A stretch of 64,000 bases of DNA from JAXMHB01 sp046346965 (GTDB lineage: Bacteria > Pseudomonadota > Gammaproteobacteria > Xanthomonadales > SZUA-5). Position 1 is the stretch's first letter, and every line of letters starts with the position of its first letter. The notes under the pieces are model-generated. The model was not told the DNA's origin. It was given only the letters and a program-made list of their open reading frames with translations, and did no database searches. The stretch spans positions 62,001 through 126,000 of the forward strand of contig JAXMHB010000006.1 in assembly GCA_046346965.1 (NCBI GenBank), read 5' to 3'. The translations under genes and the position numbers were made by a program. This document shows, in pieces, positions 26,097-35,400 of this stretch.

Positions 26097-26780
26097 GAGA
26101 TCGGTGCCCGGATACATGCCATCGATCACCGAGTAGCCCGAGGCATCCCAGCTGGCGGGCAGGCAGTCGGCTTCCCAGGCCTGAAAGTCGGCGTCGGACA
26201 GCAGCAGATCGCGATAAGCGGCCGCCACCGGGCCCAATTCCACGCCGTAGCTGCGCATGCGCGTGGCGACCGGCGTGTAGAAGGCGTCGGCGATGCTGCG
26301 CTGGCCGCACAGATAGGGCCCGAGATGGGCATGGCGGGCGCGCAGCGCGTTCCACAGCGCTTCCACGCGCACCAGATCCTCGCGCGCAGCCGGCGGCAGC
26401 TCAGGCTTGCAGCGGCGCCGGATGTTCATCGACAGATCGCGCCGCATGGCGGCGAAGCCTGAGTGCATCTGCGCCGTCGCGGCGCGCGCCAACGCACGGG
26501 TGTCGCTGTCGGCCGGCCACAGTTGCGCCGCCGGGGCCTGCTCGGCCACCCACTCGGAGATCGCCAGACTGTCCCACAGCTGCAGGTTTCCGGCTTTGAG
26601 CGCTGGCACCAGTCCGGTGGGTGACACCGCCAGCACTTCGGCGATCTGGCCCTGGCCATAGCCCGGCTGATCCAGACGAATCAGCTGTTCCTCGAAGGCG
26701 AGGCCAGACCAGCGCAGCACCAGCCACGGGCGCAGCGACCAGGAGGAGTAGTTCTTGTTGCCGATGTAGAGCGTGATCAT
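26094..26780 (-). CDS. Glutathione S-transferase family protein
   Basis: Cytosolic 228-residue GST. The N-terminal thioredoxin-like domain has NKNYSSWSLRPWLVLRWSGL, with the catalytic Ser in SSWSLRPW as in the YfcF/zeta-like subgroup. Glutathione-binding elements are SPTGLVPALKAG (cis-Pro) and LWDSLAISEWVAE. The helical C-terminal domain follows. The ATG at 26780 has GGAGG at 7 nt. The frame is open far upstream, but that part is the antisense of the neighbouring gene. The stop codon TAG lies in the terminal repeat of the 25404-26096 element. Confidence 0.9.
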   Translation of the reverse strand: MITLYIGNKNYSSWSLRPWLVLRWSGLAFEEQLIRLDQPGYGQGQIAEVLAVSPTGLVPALKAGNLQLWDSLAISEWVAEQAPAAQLWPADSDTRALARAATAQMHSGFAAMRRDLSMNIRRRCKPELPPAAREDLVRVEALWNALRARHAHLGPYLCGQRSIADAFYTPVATRMRSYGVELGPVAAAYRDLLLSDADFQAWEADCLPASWDASGYSVIDGMYPGTDL

Positions 26781-26840
26781 CAAACAGCCTCCAAAGGCGG
26801 GACGGTCTGCCATGCTGGGCCGGGCGCTGGGGCTGCACCA

Positions 26841-27746
26841 GTGCGATGGTGTCCGCCACAGCCGCTTGCCCGCGTTTATCCCCGCACTCGCCTGCAATGG
26901 ACCGCCGCCGTGCCCGCTCGCCGATCGCGCAACCAGGGTGTCACCACGATCAACGCCAGCGACGTGGCGCTCGCGCGCTCGCGTGGCGCGCAGACGCTGG
27001 ACTACTACCGGCGTTTTGGCCTCGCCGAGGTGCGCGGGCGCACGCTGGCGCTGATCGGCTCGGGGCTGGCGCCAATCGTCGGCCTGAGCTTCCTTGGCTG
27101 GACCATGGCCTCGCTGCTGGTCTTCATGGTCGTCGACGCCGTCATCTGCCTGCTGATCGACTGGGTGCGCTATCCGCTGGCGCGGCGCTGGATGGCGGTC
27201 AGCCATCGCCTGGATCACGAAGCGAGCGAGGTGCTCGGGATCGTCGATGGGCTGGAGGACGGCAGCGGCACGCGGCCGGCGCGGAACAACAAGCCGGAGC
27301 CAGGGCTGATCCTCGGCATCAGTACGGTGATGACGCTGTTCATGGTGCCGGTGGTTGCTGCAGTCGTTGAACCTTTGGGCCTGGACTCGATACGCGCGGT
27401 CCTGGCGCAGCCGTACTTCGTCTGGCTTTTGGTTGGCGACCTGGGACTGCGTCTTCTCGGTGCATTGAGTGGCGTACTTCAGGTGCGCCGACAGCCGCCA
27501 GGTGAGGCGATGATCTTCGTTGAGTCTGGCGGCGTTGCAGTGCTCTACGCCGGCCTGCTGATCCTGGTCTGGCTGCCGATCAGCTTCGGGACGCTGGGCG
27601 TCGCGCTGATGTTCGCGGTGCTGGCGCTGGTCCGCATTGCCTTCGGCGCCTTCGCCTGGTGGTGGGTGCCACGCAGTCTGGCGGCATTGGAGCGGCGGAT
27701 GGCGGCGGACGACTGGAGCACTCGCAAACGATCTGTCAGAGCCTGA
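26841..27746 (+). CDS. Hypothetical polytopic membrane protein
   Basis: I recognise no named family. About six hydrophobic segments are visible, for example ALIGSGLAPIVGLSFLGW, ASLLVFMVVDAVICLLIDW, LILGISTVMTLFMVPVVAAV and VALMFAVLALVRIAFGAF, with a charged cytoplasmic stretch in between (residues about 115-155). The start is uncertain: GTG at 26841 as given, or GTG at 26910, which begins MPARRSRNQG and gives a more natural N-terminus. It is divergent from the GST gene and convergent with the DUF5916-like gene. Confidence 0.65.
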   Translation: MRWCPPQPLARVYPRTRLQWTAAVPARRSRNQGVTTINASDVALARSRGAQTLDYYRRFGLAEVRGRTLALIGSGLAPIVGLSFLGWTMASLLVFMVVDAVICLLIDWVRYPLARRWMAVSHRLDHEASEVLGIVDGLEDGSGTRPARNNKPEPGLILGISTVMTLFMVPVVAAVVEPLGLDSIRAVLAQPYFVWLLVGDLGLRLLGALSGVLQVRRQPPGEAMIFVESGGVAVLYAGLLILVWLPISFGTLGVALMFAVLALVRIAFGAFAWWWVPRSLAALERRMAADDWSTRKRSVRA

Positions 27747-27814
27747 GCAGCGCCGATGCCGTTCTGCAAGGCGTGCCGCTGAGGGTCGCGAGTGAACCCG
27801 GCAGTCGCTGCCCC

Positions 27815-30040
27815 TCAGACATTGAGGCGGTAGCTGATCTTCAGCAGCAGCTGTTGATCCTGTCGCAGCGAGAAAGCATCGCCCAACAACGCACCGACAT
27901 CGCCGGGACGGTCGTCGGTGTGGAGGCCACCCCGGCTGTACACCAGGTACACATCGGACAGCGGCGCCAACTCGTAGCGGTAGCGCACCTGGAAGCCCAG
28001 ATTGCTGAGGCTGAAGTCCTGCGCCGGCAGCGGACTCGGACTCGGCTCGCGATCGGCGCCCACACGGTAACTCGCCAGGGCGCGCGCGCTGAGGGCGATG
28101 GTCTCCAGCTTCACCCGCAACTCGCTGCGCGGTGAGATCACCCAATTGAGGTCGGCGCTCAGCGACAGCTGTCGGGCCGCGTAGCTGGCGACCTGATTGC
28201 CGCCGCGCCAGAGCAGCCAGTCCGGACTGTAGCGCAGCTGCACGATGGGTGTGATGGTGAAATCGTCGCTGCCATACCAGGTGGGGAACAGACCGAGCTC
28301 CAGGCTGCTGCGCCGCATGCCTTCCAGGCCCTCGTTGCGCGCCGCCACGCTGCCGCCCAAAGCCCAGCGGCCGACGCGCGGTCGCGTGCGCTCGGCATAG
28401 GCGATGAAGCGTGCCGGCAATCTCGCCACGCCATTGCCGCGCAGCAGGCGATCGTCGTTGGCAGCGGTCAACAGCGTCAGCTCGCCGTAGGCGGTGCCGC
28501 CGTCATCGAAGGTGGCGTAGCGGTACCAGGCCAGCGCATCAAAGAGGTGCATGCCGCCAGTGGTGCGCCGCGTTGAAGTAGCAAAGCGGTCGTCCAGTGA
28601 ACTCAAGTGCGAATCAGCGCCGAAGTCGGTGCGGCGCATGCCAAACTCATAGCGCAAGTAATTGAGATCGTTGCGATCCAGATAGCCAAAGTCATTCAGC
28701 GCCAGATCCTCGCCCATGTGCAGGAAGTAGATCTGCTGGCGGTAACGGTCGCTGAAGTTCTGATCGAGCCGCGTCTGCCAGCCGAGGTCGCGCGTGCGTT
28801 GCCCGGACTGGTCGATGGCCGAGCCCACCGCCGTCGTGCGCAGCGACCAGTCGTCACCACGTGTCAGCGTGTGGTCCAGCGCATAGCTGCGCGCGTGACG
28901 GTCGAGAAAGGGCCGATCGACGTCGGTCAGCATCCATCCGAGCGCATGCTCCCCCAGCGTCTGGGTACCGCGCGCCGCCAGAAAGCGACGCCCGCTGGCC
29001 TCGCCCTCATCGGCCGCGAACACACCGTATTGCAGGCTGCCGACACTGCCGTTCAACTTCACAGCGGCGCGCACATCGCCGGCGCCCTCGCCGTCATCGG
29101 TGGGACCACCGACGCGCCGGGTGTACAGCAAGCGGCTGCCGCCGATGCCAAATGGCAAGTCGAACAGCGCCTGGTTCTCGGTGAAGAAGGGCCGACGATC
29201 GCTGAACAGCGTTTCCACGGCGCTGAAGTTGACCACCAGCTGATCACTTTCCACCTGACCGAAATCCGGATTCAGCGTGGCCGAGAGCTGGAAACGGCTG
29301 GAGGGCTTCCAGAACACGTCAACGCCGGCCTCGCTGCGCTGGCGATGCTGCGCCAGATCGCGCTGGGTCACGAGATAGGGTGTCAGCGCCAGCAATGAGG
29401 GCTCGAAAGCGGGGACCGTCAGCGGCTCCAGCTGGCTCAGGAAGCGCGGTTCGCTGAGATGGGTCACCGGCCACGCCACGCGTTCCCCGGTGCTGCCGAT
29501 CACCCGTGATAGCCCGATCCGCAGCTCGCGCTCGCCGTCGGCCGCCGCTGCCATCGGTGCCAGATGCCAGGGCAGCAGCATCTCGGCCTGCCAGCCAGCC
29601 GCGTTCTCACTGACGGCACGCGTCCAGTCGCCGTTCCAATCCGGCGAGTACTGGTTCTCGTTGACCACGGTGCCATCGACGATGCTGCCGCTCAGGGACA
29701 GCGTGAAGGCCAGTGCGGTGCGCCCGGCACCTTCAAAGTCCACAGTCACCGAGACGCGGTCGACCGGGCCGGATTGATCGCGTGCCGCGCGCTCGCGGGT
29801 ACGCGCCACGCTCGCAGGTTGTGCGCAATCGAAGGCCACCGCGAGGCCTTCCGGCGTCGGCAGCAGCCAGGCGCGGGTGGCGTAGGGCAAGGGCTCGCGA
29901 GTGCGTGGCTCGATCAGCCGGAAGTTCTCCACCATACGCGCCTCGCGCCATTCCTCGGCATCAACGTGGCCGTCGATCGTCGGCGCCGCGCATAGCGGCA
30001 AGCCCATCAGCAACAGTCCCGCGCCGATCACGCCTCGCAT
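27815..30040 (-). CDS. DUF5916-like outer-membrane protein with CBM9-type N-terminal domain
   Basis: Secreted 741-residue protein. The signal peptide MRGVIGAGLLLMGLPLCAA is followed by a CBM9-like fold that starts PTIDGHVDAEEWREA (residues about 20-200). The rest is rich in alternating beta strands typical of a large barrel; FSAVETLFSDRRPFFTENQ and LLYTRRVGG are DUF5916 hallmarks. It ends SYRLNV, with a terminal hydrophobic residue preceded by an alternating strand, as in barrel proteins. GAGG lies 7 nt before the ATG. Function is unknown; the domain pairing suggests carbohydrate or polymer binding at the outer membrane. Confidence 0.8.
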   Translation of the reverse strand: MRGVIGAGLLLMGLPLCAAPTIDGHVDAEEWREARMVENFRLIEPRTREPLPYATRAWLLPTPEGLAVAFDCAQPASVARTRERAARDQSGPVDRVSVTVDFEGAGRTALAFTLSLSGSIVDGTVVNENQYSPDWNGDWTRAVSENAAGWQAEMLLPWHLAPMAAAADGERELRIGLSRVIGSTGERVAWPVTHLSEPRFLSQLEPLTVPAFEPSLLALTPYLVTQRDLAQHRQRSEAGVDVFWKPSSRFQLSATLNPDFGQVESDQLVVNFSAVETLFSDRRPFFTENQALFDLPFGIGGSRLLYTRRVGGPTDDGEGAGDVRAAVKLNGSVGSLQYGVFAADEGEASGRRFLAARGTQTLGEHALGWMLTDVDRPFLDRHARSYALDHTLTRGDDWSLRTTAVGSAIDQSGQRTRDLGWQTRLDQNFSDRYRQQIYFLHMGEDLALNDFGYLDRNDLNYLRYEFGMRRTDFGADSHLSSLDDRFATSTRRTTGGMHLFDALAWYRYATFDDGGTAYGELTLLTAANDDRLLRGNGVARLPARFIAYAERTRPRVGRWALGGSVAARNEGLEGMRRSSLELGLFPTWYGSDDFTITPIVQLRYSPDWLLWRGGNQVASYAARQLSLSADLNWVISPRSELRVKLETIALSARALASYRVGADREPSPSPLPAQDFSLSNLGFQVRYRYELAPLSDVYLVYSRGGLHTDDRPGDVGALLGDAFSLRQDQQLLLKISYRLNV

Positions 30041-30191
30041 AGCAGATCCTCAATCTTCTGGAAGGCTGCAGACTGCGGTGCGCGCGCCGGTCCGGCTTGT
30101 ACAGAGCAGCGGGGTTTTGTATCGGACGCAGGGTGCCAGAAGTCTGAGGAAGATTGGGCCGCCGGGAAAACTGCGTCTGGCAGAGATTGCT

Positions 30192-31010
30192 TTAGGCGTC
30201 GACCGACTGCCGCAAACGGCGCCAGCGGCTCGGCGGCATGCCGTAGCCGCGCTGGAAGGCGCGCGAAAAGTGGCTTTGATCCACATAGCCCAGGCTGGTG
30301 GCGATCTGGGCGAGCGAGGCCTCGCTGTGGATAAGCGACTCCGCGGCCCGCTCCATTCGCAGTCCGTGCACAAAGTCCGGGATGCGCTGACCGTAGTGAG
30401 TCCGGAACGCACGTGAAAGGCTCGCGGGCGCCAGACCCAGCACTCGCGCGTCCGCCGCGATCGACAGCGCTCGCCCGGGCTGGGCGCGCCAGTCCGCCGC
30501 GTAGCGCTGCAACCAGGCCGGCGCGCTGGCGTCCACCCGCGTGCGCATCAACAACATCCAGGCTTCCACGGCCAGTGCCTCCAGCGCCAGGCTGCTGGCG
30601 CCGTCGCTCCATCGCAGTTCATCGCGACAGCGCTGCGCCAGCGCGCGGGTGCGTGCATCGAGCAGCACGCGGCTGCCCGGCTGACGTTGCGCCAGCGGCA
30701 ATCGGTCGAGAAAGCTGCTCGGGTACTCGATGTGCAGCACGCTGGCGACCTGTCCGCTGACGTGCACGGCGTGCGACTGGCCACGCGCCAGCAGGCTTAG
30801 CGTGCCCGCAGACAGGGTATGCGTCTGCCGATCACGTTCCTCGACCAGCGTGCCGTCCAGCACCAGATTGACGCAGTCCACGGGATGGCAGTGCGCCTGC
30901 AGATGGTCGCACGGTCGCGGCTGGTAGCGCTCGATCACCAGACCGAGCGGCACGCGCAGATGCTGCTCCGGAATGGCAAATGGGCGTGGCACGCGAATGG
31001 GCATGGGCAT
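30192..31010 (-). CDS. AraC-family transcriptional regulator
   Basis: A 272-residue DNA-binding protein. The N-terminal cupin-like sensing domain contains QAHCHPVDCVNLVLDGTLVE. The C-terminal (about 170-268) double helix-turn-helix has SIAADARVLGLAPASLSRAF and LAQIATSLGYVDQSHFSRAF, then the family signature QRGYGMPPSRWRR. Two in-frame Met codons (31010, 31004) are possible starts; neither has a clear ribosome site. It lies 151 bp upstream of the DUF5916-like gene in the same direction, so that gene is a reasonable target (inference). Confidence 0.9.
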   Translation of the reverse strand: MPMPIRVPRPFAIPEQHLRVPLGLVIERYQPRPCDHLQAHCHPVDCVNLVLDGTLVEERDRQTHTLSAGTLSLLARGQSHAVHVSGQVASVLHIEYPSSFLDRLPLAQRQPGSRVLLDARTRALAQRCRDELRWSDGASSLALEALAVEAWMLLMRTRVDASAPAWLQRYAADWRAQPGRALSIAADARVLGLAPASLSRAFRTHYGQRIPDFVHGLRMERAAESLIHSEASLAQIATSLGYVDQSHFSRAFQRGYGMPPSRWRRLRQSVDA

Positions 31011-31070
31011 ACAGCAAGCGGCGGCGCCTCATTGTCGGCCTCCGCCCGCCCGCACACATGCCCCAAAAGC

Positions 31071-31637
31071 TCAGTCCGGAATCGCCTGCTGCACGTTGGC
31101 GAAGTCGCGCCCGCACAGACCCAGCGGACAGCTGCCACCGGCGTCGAGCGGACCGAAGGTGATATTGAGGTAATAGCTCGCGCCGGGCCGCAGTTGGCAG
31201 GGGAAGCCATTGGCGCCGGTGATCCAGGAGATGCCCGGATACGGCGCGGGACCGGCGTAACAGCCCTGGCCCAGCCGCGTGGTGTCGAAGCAGCCTGGCA
31301 CCTCGCTGATCGACATGATGGCCTCGCCACCGCCATCGCCCGGAAAGCCGCCGGAGCCATCAAAAGTGCCGTACTGGCCAATGCTGTTGGAGGCGGTAAA
31401 GTGCAGCGCCAGATACTGGCCGCTGCCGACCCAGAGCTTGGTGGTGAGGTTGTAGGCTGGCCAGGTTCCGACGCTGACGTTGAACTCGCCGGTCGAGCCG
31501 ATCATGCCCACCGGCGGCGTGCACGCCGGCGGCGTTTCCAGGCCGTCAGTGAAAATCAGCGATTGGGCGTCGGCGCCCGCCGACAGGCAGAGGCCGATGC
31601 CCAGCAGGGCAACAGACAGACTAGAACGCATAGCCAT
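31071..31637 (-). CDS. Secreted protein with 'IFTDGLE' motif
   Basis: Product of about 188 residues with a signal peptide (MAMRSSLSVALLGIGLCLSA, cleavage probably after GADAQ). The mature N-terminus is SLIFTDGLETPPACTPP. The remainder is Gly/Pro/Cys-rich and beta-like (FTASNSIGQYGTFDGSGGFP, CYAGPAPYPGISWITGANGF) with eight cysteines, which suggests disulfides in the envelope or medium. No catalytic motif is visible. The short IFxDG(F/L)E element recurs in other secreted proteins of the window. Confidence 0.72.
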   Translation of the reverse strand: MAMRSSLSVALLGIGLCLSAGADAQSLIFTDGLETPPACTPPVGMIGSTGEFNVSVGTWPAYNLTTKLWVGSGQYLALHFTASNSIGQYGTFDGSGGFPGDGGGEAIMSISEVPGCFDTTRLGQGCYAGPAPYPGISWITGANGFPCQLRPGASYYLNITFGPLDAGGSCPLGLCGRDFANVQQAIPD

Positions 31638-31685
31638 CACAGAGTTCTCACACAGCTGCATAGTGTGTACCAAAGACGAGCTTGC

Positions 31686-31959
31686 GGGGGAGATCCCCCT
31701 AGTGAGGGAACCCTAGGCAAACATGGGTGCGTGGGAGGAAAAGCGGGGAGAGGGTTAGGGGGCGGGGGACCAGCCATGCGGCATCTGCATTGTAATGTCG
31801 CCAGTTTGCAGAACGCGTCCGCGCGCCAAAGGCGGGACCGGGACTCTTCCCAAACGTGGGCGCAGGAGCAAAAAGCGGGGCAAGGGGCGGGGGACCAGCC
31901 ATGCGGCAGCTGCGTTGCAGTGCGGGTCCCGGGTCCCGGGTCCCGAGTCCCGAAAGCGC
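31686..31959. repeat. G-quadruplex repeat element, two direct units
   Basis: A small GGGGG-AGAT-CCCCC hairpin (31686-31699) precedes the element end GAGGGAACCCTAGGCAAACA (from 31704). Two units follow, with G-tract blocks at 31745-31768 and 31877-31893, each continuing GGGGGACCAGCCATGCGGCA. The first has GTCGCCAGTTTGCAGAACGC. The second runs into GGGTCCC heptads (about 31925-31950), ending close to the hutG stop. No inverted end is visible on the right. Bases 31638-31685 are the upstream region of the secreted-protein gene. Confidence 0.85.
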
Positions 31960-32784
31960 TCAGCGCGCTGGCAGCGCCGCCAGACTGGCTTGCAGCAGCG
32001 TGCGCAGCAGGGCCTGCGCCTCGCGCGCCAGCGCCGGCTCGTAGCGCTCCGGTTCGCGTTCGTCCAGATAAGCGGACTGCGCCATTTCCATCTGCACCGC
32101 GTGCACACCGTGGGGCGGTTGCCCGTAATGGCGGGTGATGTAGCCGCCCTTGAAGCGGCCGTTGATGACGTGGTTGGCGCCGTGATCGGCCAGCGCCCGG
32201 GCGATGGCCTCCTGCACCGCCGGTGCGCAGCTGTGGCCGTCGGCGGTGCCGAGGTTGTAGTCGGGCAGGCGGCCGTCGAAGAACATCGGACTGTGGCTGC
32301 GGATGGAATGGCCCTCCCACAGCAGCACGTGGCCATGCTCGGCGCGCAGCGCCAGCACGGTCTCGCGCAGCGTCTGGTGGTAGGGCCACCAATAGTGCTC
32401 GACGCGCTCGGCGATCTCGGCGGCGTCGGGCTCGGCGCCGGGCAGGTACACCGCGCCGCCGTCGAAGCGCTGGGTCGGGCACAAACCGGTTTCGCGGCGC
32501 CCCGGATACAACGCCGCACCATCGGGTGGCCGATTCAGATCAATCACATAGCGCGACCAGCGCGGCCGCAGCACATAGGCGCCGAGTTCGCGCGCGAAGT
32601 CATACAGCCGGGCAACGTGCCAGTCGGTGTCTGGACTGGCGAGTGCCGCTTCTTGCATGCGTGGCGCCAGTTCGGGGGCGATCTCGGACCCGTCGTGCGG
32701 CAGACTGACCAGCAGCGGCACGCTGCCCGGCCACAGCCGACAATGCTCACCCGAGGCCCACGGCGCCATCCAGTCCTTCGTCAT
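31960..32784 (-). CDS. hutG: N-formylglutamate amidohydrolase
   Basis: Zinc hydrolase releasing formate from N-formylglutamate, the last step of one histidine-degradation route; the family also contains other N-formyl/acyl amidohydrolases. The 274-residue product shows VPLLVSLPHDGSEIAPEL near the N-terminus, DTDWHVARLYDFARELGA, RWSRYVIDLNRPPDG, LLWEGHSIRSHSP and NGRFKGGYITRHYG, all typical. The ATG (32784) overlaps the stop of the ion-channel gene by 4 bp. No other hut genes are in the window, so the histidine role is by homology only. Confidence 0.88.
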   Translation of the reverse strand: MTKDWMAPWASGEHCRLWPGSVPLLVSLPHDGSEIAPELAPRMQEAALASPDTDWHVARLYDFARELGAYVLRPRWSRYVIDLNRPPDGAALYPGRRETGLCPTQRFDGGAVYLPGAEPDAAEIAERVEHYWWPYHQTLRETVLALRAEHGHVLLWEGHSIRSHSPMFFDGRLPDYNLGTADGHSCAPAVQEAIARALADHGANHVINGRFKGGYITRHYGQPPHGVHAVQMEMAQSAYLDEREPERYEPALAREAQALLRTLLQASLAALPAR

Positions 32785-33470
32785 CGCTCGTCTCCGCCAG
32801 GGCCCAGGCGTCCGCGGTACCTGCCGGTCAGACGCGCAATCAGGATCGCCACGAACAGCACGCCGACCACCTGCTGCAGCTGCGCCAGCGCCCGCGCCGC
32901 TGGCGCCACCGGCGTGATCTCGCCGTAGCCGGTCGAGGTCAGCGTGGTCATGCTGTAGTACACAAGATCCGACCAGCCGACGCGGCCGTCGGGGTCGTTG
33001 CTCGGGTTGATGTAGATCGCGCCAGGGTCGAACTGGATCAGGATCGCGTAGGCGCTGGCCCACCACAGGGCCATCAGGATGTAGATGCAGCCGAGCGCGT
33101 AAAGCTCGTCCAGCGTGACCACTTCATCGCGCAACACGTAGCCAAGCAACAGCAGCACGGCGTAGCCGTGAAACACCACCTGCAGCAGCAGCATGCTGAT
33201 TTGCAGCCAGCCCGGCTGCGGCCAGATCAGATGCGCCAGCTGCAGCGCCACCAGCGGCAGCGAGATCAGCCAGCCGCTGCGCAGCCACAAGGACTGCACC
33301 CGCAGCATGCGCATCGCGCTGAGCACCACGGCGATGTCCAGGATCTGCGCCAGCGCGCGGACGCTGCGGGTTTCATCGGCAAAGGGGTACAGCACCAGGG
33401 TCAAGGCGAGCACCGCCAGCAGCGCCACCGAGGGTTGGCGCCACCAGCGAGCGTGCGCCGCCTGACGCAT
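32781..33470 (-). CDS. Potassium-channel-type membrane protein
   Basis: Inner-membrane protein of 229 residues with about five or six hydrophobic helices. Near the C-terminus it has a pore loop with the K+ selectivity filter TGYGE (residues 180-184, within MTTLTSTGYGEITPV), followed by a final pore-lining helix. It lacks a cytoplasmic RCK domain. It overlaps hutG by 4 bp and shares one base with the end of the acid phosphatase gene, so the three genes are translationally coupled. Confidence 0.85.
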   Translation of the reverse strand: MRQAAHARWWRQPSVALLAVLALTLVLYPFADETRSVRALAQILDIAVVLSAMRMLRVQSLWLRSGWLISLPLVALQLAHLIWPQPGWLQISMLLLQVVFHGYAVLLLLGYVLRDEVVTLDELYALGCIYILMALWWASAYAILIQFDPGAIYINPSNDPDGRVGWSDLVYYSMTTLTSTGYGEITPVAPAARALAQLQQVVGVLFVAILIARLTGRYRGRLGPGGDER

Positions 33471-34408
33471 CAGGGCTCAAAACCGCCTTGGGCGATGGAG
33501 TCCGCCGCCGGGCCCGGGATGCCCAGGCTTTCGAGCTTGAGCTTGCGCGCCGCGGCGCCCTTCTCGCCGCCCACCAGCAGCGATTCCCAGGAGCCGTACA
33601 TCGGATTCGGCAACACGATCCAGCGCGTGCCCAGCCAGGCCAGATGGTCCTCGACCGCCACATCGCGCTTCTCGCGCGTCGCCTGGGCCACGTCGATGAA
33701 GTCGTACAGATTGTCGCCCGCCATCATGACGATGCGGTGGGTCTTGGCCACTTCGGCGCGCCGCGGCGACTTCTCTTTCCAGCCGCGTGCAGCATCGCGG
33801 AACAACAGGGTGCGCGTGTCGGCGGTGTTCGGGAACTGCAGCTTGGCGAGATTGCGCCGGGTCGGCTCCACCTCATCCGCATAGCCACCCGCGGCCACCT
33901 CGCGATTGGACACGTAATAGACGGTCACGCCCTTGCTGGCGGCGTACTTGAGAAAGTCCAGCGCGCCCGGCAGCGGCGGCGCGTTTTCGCGCTGCACGTA
34001 GGCATTCCAGCTGGCCTTGGCGAAGGGCTCGCCGCTGCGGATCTGCTCGATCATGTAGTCGCTGGTGTCGAGCACGGTTTCGTCGATGTCGACGATCACC
34101 GCCGGCGGCAGGTCAGCAAACGCCGTCCCCACCTGTTCGGTCGCCGCGGTCCAAGTGCGATCGGCCAGCGCCAGATCCAGGCTGCGCTTGGCCATGCTGT
34201 AGGCCTGCAGGTACAGCGCTTCGGCCTCGGCCGAGGTCCGCGACCAGGTGACCGCGTTCAGCATGTCGAGCTGGTAGTTGTCGGGCGGCCGCGCCGCCGG
34301 TGCCGTCGGCGCGGGCGCACTCTGCGCGACCGGGGTGGTCGGCGCACTGGCGCAGCCAGCGAGTGCCAGGACGAGCAGTGATACTGCGAAGGTGCGCATA
34401 GGACGCAT
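33470..34408 (-). CDS. Acid phosphatase lipoprotein, HAD class IIIB / lipoprotein e(P4) family
   Basis: Outer-membrane-anchored phosphomonoesterase of 312 residues. A lipoprotein signal with lipobox LAGC (Cys19) is followed by an Ala/Pro linker to about residue 42. The HAD nucleophile motif is IVDIDETVLD (Asp107, Asp109), with motif II in VYYVSNRE and the acidic pair in MMAGDNLYDF. The family hydrolyses NMN and nucleotides in the periplasm. A second in-frame start lies at 34399. It is first in a three-gene unit with the K+ channel and hutG. Confidence 0.9.
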   Translation of the reverse strand: MRPMRTFAVSLLVLALAGCASAPTTPVAQSAPAPTAPAARPPDNYQLDMLNAVTWSRTSAEAEALYLQAYSMAKRSLDLALADRTWTAATEQVGTAFADLPPAVIVDIDETVLDTSDYMIEQIRSGEPFAKASWNAYVQRENAPPLPGALDFLKYAASKGVTVYYVSNREVAAGGYADEVEPTRRNLAKLQFPNTADTRTLLFRDAARGWKEKSPRRAEVAKTHRIVMMAGDNLYDFIDVAQATREKRDVAVEDHLAWLGTRWIVLPNPMYGSWESLLVGGEKGAAARKLKLESLGIPGPAADSIAQGGFEP

Positions 34409-34520
34409 GCAGGGATTCCTCAGGTTGAATGCGGTGCGCAGCGATAGCCTGCACAGATGGCCGCCGGATGACCGCTACGCTACCGCTTTTGCGCGCCTCG
34501 TGGGACAGCCAGCCACGCGC

Positions 34521-35348
34521 TCACTGGCGCCACTGGCGACGATCGGCGATCTGCGCCGGGCCGGCGCTGGCGCGATAGGGGTTGATGTCCAGCCCGCCGC
34601 GACGGGTGTAGCGCGCCTCCACGGCCAGGAAGTCCGGCTGCAAGCGCTGCCAGAGATCGAGCCAGATGCGCTCTACGCACTGCTCGTGGAACTCGCGCAC
34701 CTCGCGGTAGGACAGCAGATAGCGCAGCAAGCTGGCGCGCTCGATGCGCGGCCCGCGGTAGTGGATCCACACGCTGGCCCAGTCCGGCTGGCCGGTCACC
34801 GGGCAGTTGGACTTGAGCAGATGCGAGATCAGCGCCTCCTCTACCGGCTGGCCCGCATCCGCCTGCAGCAGGCCCGGATCGACGGCGTCGAGCGCATCGA
34901 CCGAGAGCGCTTCCGCATCGATGCAGCTGCCCGGCAGCTCCACTGGCTGCAGCCGGGCGAAGTCCGCGGCCGGGATCACCTCCACCTCGACCTCACCGCC
35001 GGCCGCAGCCGACAAATCGGCCCGCAATTGCGCGCGGAGCGCATCGACGCTGGCGCAGCGCAGGCGTGCATAGCTGTTCAGGTACAGCTTCAGGCTCTTG
35101 GATTCGATCAGATTGGGCGTATCGGCCGGCACCACCAAGCGCAGGACGGCAATGTGTGGCTTGCCACCCGGTTCCAGCCAGCTGAGTTCGTAACCTGTCC
35201 AGCGATCCGAGCCGACAAAGGGCAATGGCGCGGACAGCCCCAACGCCGCCCGCGTTGCAGCGCGGCCGATCGGCATCAGCAGCTCGGGGGCATAGTCGGG
35301 TTGATGCTCGACGGCGCGGCCGAGCAGCGTGTGCTGCAGATCAGTCAT
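34521..35348 (-). CDS. queF: NADPH-dependent 7-cyano-7-deazaguanine reductase
   Basis: Reduces preQ0 to preQ1 for queuosine in tRNA; 275 residues, the long (type II, E. coli-like) form of the tunnelling fold. The substrate/NADPH motif is ESKSLKLYLNSY (residues 82-93). The catalytic cysteine is in LKSNCPVTGQPDW (Cys182), and the C-terminal RRGGLDINPYRA is conserved. It stands alone; no other que genes are in the window. Confidence 0.95.
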   Translation of the reverse strand: MTDLQHTLLGRAVEHQPDYAPELLMPIGRAATRAALGLSAPLPFVGSDRWTGYELSWLEPGGKPHIAVLRLVVPADTPNLIESKSLKLYLNSYARLRCASVDALRAQLRADLSAAAGGEVEVEVIPAADFARLQPVELPGSCIDAEALSVDALDAVDPGLLQADAGQPVEEALISHLLKSNCPVTGQPDWASVWIHYRGPRIERASLLRYLLSYREVREFHEQCVERIWLDLWQRLQPDFLAVEARYTRRGGLDINPYRASAGPAQIADRRQWRQ

Positions 35349-35400
35349 GGTGCTCGCTCAAACGCGCGCGGGCTGCGGAGGATCGCAAATCGTGGGCGTC

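Noticed and set aside
26781..28145. Upstream extension of the GST frame to 683 residues
   Set aside because: The extension is antisense to the 26841 gene and the GST fold begins cleanly at 26780 with its own ribosome site.
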